Shown piece by piece: positions 26,335-34,509 of a DNA stretch of 64,000 nucleotides (the stretch's first letter is position 1; every line of letters starts with the position of its first letter). Source of the DNA: Alphaproteobacteria bacterium (GTDB taxonomy: Bacteria; Pseudomonadota; Alphaproteobacteria; Micavibrionales; Micavibrionaceae); NCBI GenBank assembly GCA_021776075.1, contig JAJFGQ010000084.1, forward strand, positions 1 to 64,000. Reading direction: 5' to 3'. The position numbers and the translations under genes were made by a program. The notes under the pieces are model-generated. The model searched no databases and was not told the origin of the DNA. It saw only the letters and a program-made list of their open reading frames with translations.

Positions 26335-29025
26335 TTAACGAATAATATTCACGAGTTCCTGCAACATTTCATCAGAAGCCTGAACGACTCGGGCTGCCGC
26401 AGAAAAAGCGGTTTGCACGATAATCATATTGGATAGTTCTTCCTCTATATTGACGCCGGATTCATCCAGTAATTGCCGTTGCAGGATGTCGCGGAATGTT
26501 CTTTCATCTGCTAGTCGTGTTTCGGTTAAAATGGCAGTCTCTGTTTGTTTGCTTATCATTTTTTGAGCAAAAGTAACCAGATTATCGGCACCGATGATTC
26601 TTGTGCTAATGGAGGCATTGGGCCCTAAATTATTTTCGCGGAAGGATTGGTGGGGTATGTCAATAATCGGGTCTGTTGCGCCAAATAATTCCTGCAAAAC
26701 AGAGTTTCCGCCGGCACTTTGTATGCCCACGGCAACCAGTTTCAGATCACCGCCAAAGCCTGCCCCGGGCCGGATATTTAGGAAACCCGTAGAGGCGTTA
26801 ATAGTCGCATCGACACCCGGTATGGCGTTGAGTTTTGTTAATAGTGTTATTTCGGTATCGCCGGGATCAATGGTAACGGTGACGGGGTTATCCTTTCCGA
26901 TCTGAATGTCAAAAGAAGGGGACTGGGCTGCTATGGTGCCTGCGCTCAGGCCCAGAAAAGCCAACCCGTCATCCCCCATGGCGGCGGGAAGCGGTGTGCC
27001 GTTACCAACAGTAATATCGACTTGTGAATTGATAATAAGCTGTCCGAAGGGGTTCAGGCTGGCAGATATTTGAGCGTTTAAGGGCGGCCCCAGAGCCGGA
27101 ACAACACTGTTATTGATATAGTCCACGAGCTTATCTGCTCCGTTGGGTAAGGCAGAGAAGGCTTCTGCTGCTGAGAGATTAATATCGATCTGTCCCGTAT
27201 CCAAAGCGCCGCCGGCATCAAATTGCAGTGTGAAGGAATCCAGAATCGGAGGGCCGCTTGGTGGAAGGAAGGGATTACCGGCGGCAGCGCTTAATGTACC
27301 GGCGGCTCCTAACGTCAATAAATCCACGCTTCCTAACAACTGGGCTTGCGGATCAAGCCCAAAAATATTTTGCAGGGTGTCTGGTATTCCGGAAACACGC
27401 AGATCAATGCCGCCTTGTGCCTGTTGGGATTCTAGGTCGCCGAAGACAAATTCGACAACACGGCGGATAAATTCATTGGAGCCATCCTGTACTACAACGC
27501 CAGGAATTGTGCTACGTCGGATCAGGGTATTGTCATTGATGACGGCGTCGTTGACCTGTATTTCAGAAGAAAACCCTACGTAAGGTACGGGCGATACGGG
27601 CGATATGGTGGGGGCGGCATTTGTTGTACCTTGAGAAAGCCCAAGAAAAGCCAGACCGGTGGTTCCCATTTCTCCCGCGCCACTGGCATCTATATTAATA
27701 TCCTGTTGTGAATTAATAACGATTTGGTTCGCTGCATTTAATGAAACTAGTGTTGTATTAAGTGGTGACGGTAGCGAAGAAATCTGTGCATTGATTTCAT
27801 TGACGAGTGACTGGGCGCCGCTTAAAGGCGGAGAGGGAAAATTTGCCTCAGCTGTTGAAAGGTCAATATTGATTGTTTGTGGTATGGCGCCGTTCGGATC
27901 GATAGTTATAGAAAATGCATCTGTTCCCAGGCCGTAAGGAGCGCCGCCGGCTGTGCTTAAAGGAGCACCGGGAGCAAGAGCAATAACATCGACTGTACCG
28001 ATTATATTAGCAGCACTATCAGAAGGAATAATGCCGATAGCATTTGTGAACAGGCGGATGCCTTGCGACTCAAAACGCGAAGCCATTCTGTATGACAGTT
28101 CATCAAGCTGTGCGGTGTGTTGTGGCAGAACGTTATCCCGCATATCAATAAGAGAGCCTATTAATCCGTTAGGCGAGCTTGCGGTGATGTCAAAGGCCAC
28201 CGGGTTATTGGCAGGGTTACCGCCAATAAAAATACCGGAAATAGAGTTATTGGCATTCCCAGGACTGATATATGCACTTTGCGGTCCTATAGGGGATGCA
28301 TTAAAAAACAGGCTTTCTGCCCGTTCATCAGCCAGTTGCACGCCTTGATTGGTTTGAACGACCATCACGCCGTCACCGCGCGTAAAGAACGTTATTTCTA
28401 TTTCTTCGGATAATTTGCGGATAGCATTATCACGTTCGTCTTCCAGCGCGGCGATTGTTTTTCCGGAAGTGGAGTTGACCTTAATACGCTGATTTAGATC
28501 CGCAATAACAGTGAGAAGGTCGTTGGTGCGGTCAACAGAAGCTTGAATTTCATCTTGTGCGTCGTTTCTCATCTGGGTGATAAGGTCTGCGAAGTCATTG
28601 ATTTTATTCGCCGTATCAACGGCCTGATTAACGGTGCTTTGAATTAGAAACAACTCATCCGGTGTTGTCGATAAAGCGGAGAAACTATCGCGTAACTCTG
28701 TAATTTTTGCAGCAATGGATAATTCCGAATCCGGAGGACCATGAAATTGTTGTATTGTGTTTAAAATCTTCTGCTGGACTTCGAAAAAGCGTGTGTTACT
28801 GACTTGTGTCCAGAAGTCCCTTGCAAGATCCAGATTAACATTTCGGATTATGGTTTCGCCCCGGACACCAATCGTTTCGCCCCCGGCATTTACTGTCGCT
28901 TGCGGCAAAGTTTTCCTAGTAAATCCCGGTGTGCCTACATTGGCAACGTTGTTGGCAATAACATCAAGCTGTTGTTGTGCAACACGTAATCCCGATAAGG
29001 CTGAATCCAGGCTGCCTAGCGCCAT
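26335..29025 (-). CDS. flgK: Flagellar hook-associated protein 1 (FlgK), enlarged by an internal duplication
   Basis: 896 residues from the ATG at 29025, preceded by AAGGGGATT; the 12 codons upstream are not native. The conserved FlgK N terminus is SLDSALSGLRVAQQQLDVIANNVANVGTPGFTRK. The C terminus (NIEEELSNMIIVQTAFSAAARVVQASDEMLQELVNII) completes the D0/D1 coiled coil. Typical FlgK is 450-650 residues; the excess is a central insertion made of two related modules encoded by about 27610-28005 and 26930-27340. Both begin with (I/L)G-x-VD-x-x-x-L and end with GLAFLGLS-x-GT. No frameshift is seen. Forms the first hook-filament junction; the enlarged outer domains may be surface exposed. Confidence 0.93.
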   Translation of the reverse strand: MALGSLDSALSGLRVAQQQLDVIANNVANVGTPGFTRKTLPQATVNAGGETIGVRGETIIRNVNLDLARDFWTQVSNTRFFEVQQKILNTIQQFHGPPDSELSIAAKITELRDSFSALSTTPDELFLIQSTVNQAVDTANKINDFADLITQMRNDAQDEIQASVDRTNDLLTVIADLNQRIKVNSTSGKTIAALEDERDNAIRKLSEEIEITFFTRGDGVMVVQTNQGVQLADERAESLFFNASPIGPQSAYISPGNANNSISGIFIGGNPANNPVAFDITASSPNGLIGSLIDMRDNVLPQHTAQLDELSYRMASRFESQGIRLFTNAIGIIPSDSAANIIGTVDVIALAPGAPLSTAGGAPYGLGTDAFSITIDPNGAIPQTINIDLSTAEANFPSPPLSGAQSLVNEINAQISSLPSPLNTTLVSLNAANQIVINSQQDINIDASGAGEMGTTGLAFLGLSQGTTNAAPTISPVSPVPYVGFSSEIQVNDAVINDNTLIRRSTIPGVVVQDGSNEFIRRVVEFVFGDLESQQAQGGIDLRVSGIPDTLQNIFGLDPQAQLLGSVDLLTLGAAGTLSAAAGNPFLPPSGPPILDSFTLQFDAGGALDTGQIDINLSAAEAFSALPNGADKLVDYINNSVVPALGPPLNAQISASLNPFGQLIINSQVDITVGNGTPLPAAMGDDGLAFLGLSAGTIAAQSPSFDIQIGKDNPVTVTIDPGDTEITLLTKLNAIPGVDATINASTGFLNIRPGAGFGGDLKLVAVGIQSAGGNSVLQELFGATDPIIDIPHQSFRENNLGPNASISTRIIGADNLVTFAQKMISKQTETAILTETRLADERTFRDILQRQLLDESGVNIEEELSNMIIVQTAFSAAARVVQASDEMLQELVNIIR

Positions 29026-29132
29026 TGTAATCCCCTTTGTTCTCTTTTTAAGGCGGAGCAATTTTTGCCCGCCATTTCTGTCTTCATACAGGGAGTATGC
29101 AAGGGAAATGCCAGCTATCGGATTGGCTGTAT

Positions 29133-31739
29133 TTAATTGATGGGATCGGAGAAAAGTGTAGAGAGCGAATTGAGGAGGTCGTTATTTACCTCGCTTTGAT
29201 GTTCACGTAATTTCACTTCTAAAATCAGAGACATTAACATTTCCCGGCGCAGAGAGGCTTCGTAACGATCACGGTCATGCATAAGTTTTATGGCTTGTAA
29301 GGCTACACCGGTTCTTTTTACGTTGGCGGGCTTTGCGTATAAATTCACAAAAAATTCTGGATTTTGATACATTTTCCGGGTTAATACGTCCATTTGGGCA
29401 AAATAACTAGGATTTTCACCGAGGAAAATGTCAATTTCATCATCCGGTACGCCCATTTCAAGAATCAAATTTTTCATGAAGGGGCCGACTTCTGCGGTAC
29501 CACTGGCTCGCATACCGACAAGATGAGAAAAGCTGTTACGGGCTACGCTTCTGATGGCATGAATGGAGCGCGTGTCTTGAAAGTCATCTTTGCCGAATTC
29601 CTGCATCAGATGCCTTTCAGGAATTCTTGTGAAGGTCTTGTGAGAAAACAGATTTCTGGAGAGGGCTATAATGTCTTCTTCGTCATCGCTCAGGTCGTCA
29701 TCTGTGAAATTTATATCTAAGGTGTAGCGACCGTCTACGGTGCGTGTATAGTCTATATCTTTGTTAATTCTATCAGCGTCTCCGCCCCCTGTATTACAAA
29801 AACCGTCAAGTTGGGCGTTATTATCGTTAACATCACAATATGTTTCTCTGAACTGGTTAATGCGGTCTTCAATGTCAATATCCGGTCCTGCTGCGGATGT
29901 AACGTTGGCTGATAGCGTATCCCGGCGCATCATTACCATATTGAGTAAGCGGGCGTTTGTTTTTGCCTTTTCTTCTGTGGCGGCCAGGCTACGGACATTG
30001 GTCCCTACGCGGCACATTTGAGCGCTGGGCTGGTATTCTTTGTGCGCTTTGGCCGTAAGTTGTTGGAAAATTCGTTCTGTTTCAAGTTGGTGTTTGGCGT
30101 CCAGGAATTCGCCTACAGCCAGAACCTGATGCATCATGACAACGGTGAATTGTTCGGTCATGGACATAAAGGCGGCGATCCAGTTTTCTCTCAGAAATCT
30201 ACGTAGCTTTGCAACATGGGCCGGATCTTCTAATGATAATCGAACACCTCCTCCGCCCAGGGCTCCACCCAGAACATTGCCCAGAACATTGCCGAGAACA
30301 CCCTCTATGACACCGCTGAGAGCCTCTCCCAATATGCCTTCCAGAGGACCAGAAAGTAAATTCAGAAAGTCATCCAAAGGCAAAATTTGTTGCAGTCCGC
30401 TTAACAGGGTTGCCGGGTCAAAAGAAAGATTCAGGAGGGAGGCAAGCGCTTCCGATGATAATATATCCGACCCTATAAGACCGGTAAGATTTGAAATCAG
30501 TTCTGGTGATAAATTGCCGCTTATAAGGTCCGTGATGCTATTAAGATCCAGACCAAGATTGGAAAGAACGCCCTCCAGCTGTCCCGTAAGGGTTCCTTGC
30601 AATAAATCCACGATACTATCCGGTGAAAAATCGAGACCAACCAGTTCAAGAAGGGCGCTTGGTGTAAAGGATCCGTCTATGAAGGAGGTAATAAGGTCGG
30701 CGGGTATCGGAATTCCAAGGGCGTTTCCGATAGCATCAAAAGGTATGTCTCCGTTCAGTATGCCTTGAATGTCACCGATCGGTATGCCGAGATCCAATGT
30801 TGATAAAAGGGCTTCCGGTGATATTTCAACACCCAAAAGATCGGTAACAAGGCTCGGTGAAAAATTGCCGTCCAGAATGTTCTGAAGGGCATCTGTGGGC
30901 AGATTAAGGCCTGTAAGCTCTGTTAGTGTTGCCGCAGAGAGGTTGCCGCTTAAAACGTCCTGAAGCAGCTGATCTGATACAACGCCATTCACAAAACTGC
31001 TGATTAGCTCCTGCGGTACGACGCCGTTCGCTATGTCAGTAATAAGATTCGGGGATATTGTTATGCCGGCAAGATCGCTTGCAAGGTTGAGGGCAAAGGT
31101 TCCGTCTGTAAGGCTGGCGAGGACCTCTGGTGAAAAATTGGCGCTAACAAGATCTGTCAGGATAGCCGGAGACACGTTGACACCGAGCAGATCACCAACC
31201 AGTGCCGGTGAAAAATTGCCATTTACAATATCTTGTATAGTCCCTGAAGGTATATTGAGACCCGTGAGTTCAGTTATCGTTGCCGGGGATATGTTGCCGC
31301 CTATAACATCCTGAAGAAGCTGGTTCGATACGGCGCCACTGACAAAACCGTCAATGAGTTGTTGCGGCACAGCTCCGCTTGCTATGCTGGTTATAAGGTC
31401 TGGCGATAAATTAAGACCTGTGAGGTCACTGGCGATGTCCAGAGCAAAATTGCCGTTTGTCAGATTCGATAAAACATCCGGTGAGAAATTAGAGCTAACA
31501 AGATCATTAACAACCGTTTGCGTGAGATTGGGCGTGCTCAGAAAACTGTTGATTTCACCGATTGTATTCCCGGCGGCGACCAGATTGTCTATAGTGGCCT
31601 GCGTTAAAATAGGCACTGTTTGCGCTTCTGCATTTTGCAGCGTGAAGACGCTGATAAAACACAGAAAGACAAGCGTTGCCAACCTTAGTCGGCTGGCAGG
31701 AAAGCTGTTTTTATAGTTTGTTTTTAGAGCCTTTTTCAT
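29133..31739 (-). CDS. Exported solenoid-repeat member of the five-paralogue family
   Basis: 868 residues from the ATG at 31739. Signal peptide about 1-39 (cleavage near AEAQ). Residues 46-422 are a gap-free run of 29 thirteen-residue units with consensus hydrophobic-S-P-x-x-hydrophobic-x-x-hydrophobic-x-x-G-N, continued more loosely to about 465. A nine-unit super-repeat (117 residues) is duplicated. A Gly-rich segment (about 465-498) leads to the C-terminal domain (about 510-868) shared with the four upstream genes: TEQ...AVGEFLDAKHQLETERIFQQLT, MCRVGTNVRSLA, YCDVNDNN, NKDIDYTRTV and a C-terminal PSYFAQMDVLTRKMYQNPEFF block. It lacks the CxxCxC motif of its paralogues and keeps three Cys. 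Family unknown to me; an extracellular or surface structure is likely. Last of the paralogue run, 107 bases before flgK. Confidence 0.88.
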   Translation of the reverse strand: MKKALKTNYKNSFPASRLRLATLVFLCFISVFTLQNAEAQTVPILTQATIDNLVAAGNTIGEINSFLSTPNLTQTVVNDLVSSNFSPDVLSNLTNGNFALDIASDLTGLNLSPDLITSIASGAVPQQLIDGFVSGAVSNQLLQDVIGGNISPATITELTGLNIPSGTIQDIVNGNFSPALVGDLLGVNVSPAILTDLVSANFSPEVLASLTDGTFALNLASDLAGITISPNLITDIANGVVPQELISSFVNGVVSDQLLQDVLSGNLSAATLTELTGLNLPTDALQNILDGNFSPSLVTDLLGVEISPEALLSTLDLGIPIGDIQGILNGDIPFDAIGNALGIPIPADLITSFIDGSFTPSALLELVGLDFSPDSIVDLLQGTLTGQLEGVLSNLGLDLNSITDLISGNLSPELISNLTGLIGSDILSSEALASLLNLSFDPATLLSGLQQILPLDDFLNLLSGPLEGILGEALSGVIEGVLGNVLGNVLGGALGGGGVRLSLEDPAHVAKLRRFLRENWIAAFMSMTEQFTVVMMHQVLAVGEFLDAKHQLETERIFQQLTAKAHKEYQPSAQMCRVGTNVRSLAATEEKAKTNARLLNMVMMRRDTLSANVTSAAGPDIDIEDRINQFRETYCDVNDNNAQLDGFCNTGGGDADRINKDIDYTRTVDGRYTLDINFTDDDLSDDEEDIIALSRNLFSHKTFTRIPERHLMQEFGKDDFQDTRSIHAIRSVARNSFSHLVGMRASGTAEVGPFMKNLILEMGVPDDEIDIFLGENPSYFAQMDVLTRKMYQNPEFFVNLYAKPANVKRTGVALQAIKLMHDRDRYEASLRREMLMSLILEVKLREHQSEVNNDLLNSLSTLFSDPIN
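30345..31604 (-). repeat. 39-bp-period coding repeat (13-residue solenoid)
   Basis: Encodes residues 46-465 of the preceding protein. Units such as FSPDVLSNLTNGN, FALDIASDLTGLN, LSPDLITSIASGA and IPSGTIQDIVNGN succeed each other without insertion for 29 units. The block encoding residues 85-201 (31137-31487) is repeated as 202-318 (30786-31136). Confidence 0.92.
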
Positions 31740-31757
31740 ACACATCCTTATGTGGTC

Positions 31758-33185
31758 TTATATGGGGTCAGCATCCATCTTATTCAGGGAGTCTTGTATT
31801 TCTTCCTGCAATCTTATGGTTTTTGTTTCCAGCAAGATTGACATCATGGATTCACTGCGCAGATAGCTGTTATAAGTATCCCTGTCGAGCATTAATCCAA
31901 TAGCCTGCATGGCAACGCTCCTTCTTTCGACATTGACAGGCTTTCCGTATAATTCCGTATAAAATTCGGGGCGCTGGTAAATCCTTTTAGCCAGAATTTC
32001 CAGTTGGGACAGGTAACTGGGGCGTTCGCCAATCATTTGTGTAATCTCGTCATCTGGAAGACCTAATTCCTGCATAAGAATTTTCATATATTGTGCTGTA
32101 TCAACGGCATTTCCATCGCCACCATTCGGGTGGGGGTCTATTGACCCTTGTGTTTTCATGGCGGCAATTGCATGGAAAGAGTTTTCAGCGACGCTGCGTT
32201 TGGCAACAATGGAGCGTAGGTCCAGATATTCATCCTGATTGGCTTCAACCGATATAACCGGTTCCCCAATACGGCTGAAAACATCATGGGCATATAGGTT
32301 ATTAGCCATCGCCATGACGGCTTGCTCGTCTTCGCTTGGCGGCTCATCATCGGCAAGATCAATCTCCAGCGTGCGGGGCAGATAGACTGTGCGTTGTATA
32401 TCAATGTCTTTGTTAACGGATGTCGGCGCATTACCATTACACAATAACTCTAGCCCCGTGCCGGCAGCACCTGTGGGATTGTTGTCATGGGGGTCGCAAA
32501 ATTGTTCCTTGAATTGTTCCAGACGGCCTTCACGGTCTTCTTTCCGGCCTTCAGAGGCATTGGAATTGATGTGGCCAAGCTGTCTGTCTTGTGAGCGCTG
32601 GCTTAAAGCAAAATTTGTAAACTGCATATGATGGTCGGCAGCGGCAAGGCTGCGGATATTTGTGCCAAAGACGCACATGCCGAGGTCAGGTTGATAGTCT
32701 TTATGGGCTTCGGCGGTGAGCTGCTGGAATAGTTGCTGGGTTTCCAGTTGATGTTTGGCGTCCAGAAATTGCCCGACAGCCTGCATTTGCAACATCATAA
32801 CAGTTGTCATTTGTTCCGTCATCATCATCCAGGCAGGTAAAATCTTTGTCAGGAATATATCGTTGATCAGAAAATCCTGATGAAGCCCCAACAGCCCCGT
32901 CCCGCTTACCGTTGGAGCATTTGTTTTTCCCTGAACGCCGGGAATGGGTGCCGCTGTCCCGAAATGTTCCTGAGTCAGCACATGTTGCTCAGCAACCAGA
33001 GATTGTAACCCGGCGTGTTCAGTGATGACGCAGGTACAGTTAGTGCAAACGATAGTAGAGAAAGCTTGTCGGGAGGTGGTCGTAAAAGATATAAAAACAA
33101 AGACGGATAAAACAAACAGAAGGCTATATTGCCGGAAGGCCCGGAATATTTTTGTTCTTATCGTTCTTTTATTTTTTACGACCAT
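31758..33185 (-). CDS. Exported Cys-motif paralogue 1 (unknown family)
   Basis: 475 residues. An N-terminal basic stretch and hydrophobic segment (about 19-42) form a signal peptide or anchor, directly followed by CTNCTC at the mature N terminus. Then come a region with TEQMTTVMMLQMQAVGQFLDAKH, the very conserved FQQLTAEAHKDYQP, MCVFGTNIRSLA, a segment rich in Asn/Ser/Glu, FCDPHDNN, NKDIDIQRTV, an acidic strand region, the RSIVAKRSVAENSFHAIAAMK helix and a C-terminal block (RPSYLSQLEILAKRIYQRPEFY). Six Cys lie after the signal, three in CxxCxC. It differs from paralogue 2 by a spacer (about residues 75-95) and an extra PHPNGGDG loop. No known family recognised; VirB5-like minor pilin or IcmX-like roles are guesses from context. 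Confidence 0.85.
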   Translation of the reverse strand: MVVKNKRTIRTKIFRAFRQYSLLFVLSVFVFISFTTTSRQAFSTIVCTNCTCVITEHAGLQSLVAEQHVLTQEHFGTAAPIPGVQGKTNAPTVSGTGLLGLHQDFLINDIFLTKILPAWMMMTEQMTTVMMLQMQAVGQFLDAKHQLETQQLFQQLTAEAHKDYQPDLGMCVFGTNIRSLAAADHHMQFTNFALSQRSQDRQLGHINSNASEGRKEDREGRLEQFKEQFCDPHDNNPTGAAGTGLELLCNGNAPTSVNKDIDIQRTVYLPRTLEIDLADDEPPSEDEQAVMAMANNLYAHDVFSRIGEPVISVEANQDEYLDLRSIVAKRSVAENSFHAIAAMKTQGSIDPHPNGGDGNAVDTAQYMKILMQELGLPDDEITQMIGERPSYLSQLEILAKRIYQRPEFYTELYGKPVNVERRSVAMQAIGLMLDRDTYNSYLRSESMMSILLETKTIRLQEEIQDSLNKMDADPI

Positions 33186-33191
33186 CGTTTG

Positions 33192-34499
33192 TTAGTCCTC
33201 TTTGCCGTTTTCTGTCAGCCAGTTCAGGCGGTTTTGTGTTGCCGCCTGCTCGTCTATTACTTCCAGTTCAAGAAGGACGGCCAACATGGCTTCGTAGCGC
33301 AGCTCGCTTTTGTATGAGTCCCTGTCCAGCATCAGGTCTATAGCCTGCATGGCAACATCCTTGCGGGCCACATTGGCGGGCTTATCGTATAGATTGGTAA
33401 AAAATTCGGGCTGTTGATATATCTTCTGGGATAGAATTTCCATTAAAGCATAATAGCTGGGGCGTTCCCCTAACATGATCAGAGCATCATCTGGCGAAGC
33501 GCCGAGCTGTTGGAGAACGGCGCTGACAAACTGCCCCGTGTCCCCGGCGATTTCCGTACCGGATGTTTTCATGGCAGCAATGGCATGGAAAGAGTTTTCT
33601 GCGATGCTGCGTTTCGCAACAACGGCGCGGACGTCCATATAATCATCCTGATTGGCTTTTATTGCCAGAACAGGTGCGGTCGGCCGGCTAAAAACATCAT
33701 GGGCAAACAGATTATTGGCAAGGGCCATGAGATCCTGTTCGTCGCTTGAAAGGTTATCATCGGAAAAATCAGCATCTAAAGTCATGATGTTGCCAATTGT
33801 ACGCGTGTAATCAATGTCTTTGTTAAGTGTTTCTGCCGGTGCTGAGGCAAGGCAAGTTCCTGTAAAACCGCCATTATTATCCTGAATATCGCAATAACGC
33901 TCTTTGAATTGTGCGAGACGGCCTTCGCGGTCTTCTTTTATGCCTTCTGACGCGTTGGAGTTAATATGACCTAATTGCCTGTCTTGTGAGCGTTGGCTGA
34001 GGACAAAAGCCGTTAATTCAGCGTTGCGGTCAGAAGAGGCCAGCCCCCGCGCTGCTGTTCCTATGGTGCACATCTCAAGAGTGGGTTGATAATCCTTGTG
34101 AGCCTCAGCCGTTAATTGTTGCAAAATCCGTTCTGTTTCAAGCTGGTGCTTGGCATCTAGAAATTGGCCAATGGTTAAAGCTTGTTGCATACCGACGGTC
34201 GTAAGCTGTTCCGTCATCATCATCATAGCCGGGAGCATGTATTCTTTGAAAAAAGTGTCCAGAAGCCATATCTGGTGTTTTTTGAACTCATTTGTGATGT
34301 GCGTTTTAGTAAGACGATGCTGCGTTCTGATTAATTGCTGAGTAACGGCATGGTTCTGTAAAACACATCCGCATCCCCCGCAGGCTTGTACTGTTTTAAT
34401 AAGGGCGGGTGACAGGGTAAAGAGCAGCACAAGCAGAGCCAGAAGCAGAGTATTTCCCCCGTTGCCTGTTATGTTTTTTGTCTTTCCTGTTTTTGTCAT
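33192..34499 (-). CDS. Exported Cys-motif paralogue 2 (unknown family)
   Basis: 435 residues. Signal peptide about 17-38, then CGGCGCV immediately after the expected cleavage site (VQA). The family blocks are all present: TEQLTTVGMQQALTIGQFLDAKH, LQQLTAEAHKDYQP, MCTIGTAARGLAS, YCDIQDNN with a further Cys, NKDIDYTRTI, ALANNLFAHDVFSR, VVAKRSIAENSFHAIAAMK and RPSYYALMEILSQKIYQQPEFF. Six Cys after the signal. The segment AFVLSQRSQDRQLGHINSNASEG is nearly identical to that of paralogue 1, so these two look like the most recent duplication. Six bases separate its stop from paralogue 1. It is one of the two shortest members. Confidence 0.85.
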   Translation of the reverse strand: MTKTGKTKNITGNGGNTLLLALLVLLFTLSPALIKTVQACGGCGCVLQNHAVTQQLIRTQHRLTKTHITNEFKKHQIWLLDTFFKEYMLPAMMMMTEQLTTVGMQQALTIGQFLDAKHQLETERILQQLTAEAHKDYQPTLEMCTIGTAARGLASSDRNAELTAFVLSQRSQDRQLGHINSNASEGIKEDREGRLAQFKERYCDIQDNNGGFTGTCLASAPAETLNKDIDYTRTIGNIMTLDADFSDDNLSSDEQDLMALANNLFAHDVFSRPTAPVLAIKANQDDYMDVRAVVAKRSIAENSFHAIAAMKTSGTEIAGDTGQFVSAVLQQLGASPDDALIMLGERPSYYALMEILSQKIYQQPEFFTNLYDKPANVARKDVAMQAIDLMLDRDSYKSELRYEAMLAVLLELEVIDEQAATQNRLNWLTENGKED

Positions 34500-34509
34500 A
34501 AAATCTATA

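Noticed and set aside
26335-29025. Gene fusion or frameshift in the unusually long flgK
   Set aside because: Both FlgK ends are intact in one frame and the extra length is a clean internal duplication.
30136-30768. Plus-strand open frame of 210 codons opposite the solenoid gene
   Set aside because: It is rich in Arg/Pro/Ser as expected for the complement of Gly/Leu-rich repeats, and has no ribosome site or domain.
30345-31604. 39-base periodicity as possible iterons or CRISPR
   Set aside because: The repeats diverge at codon third positions and keep a perfect 13-residue protein pattern, so they are coding repeats.
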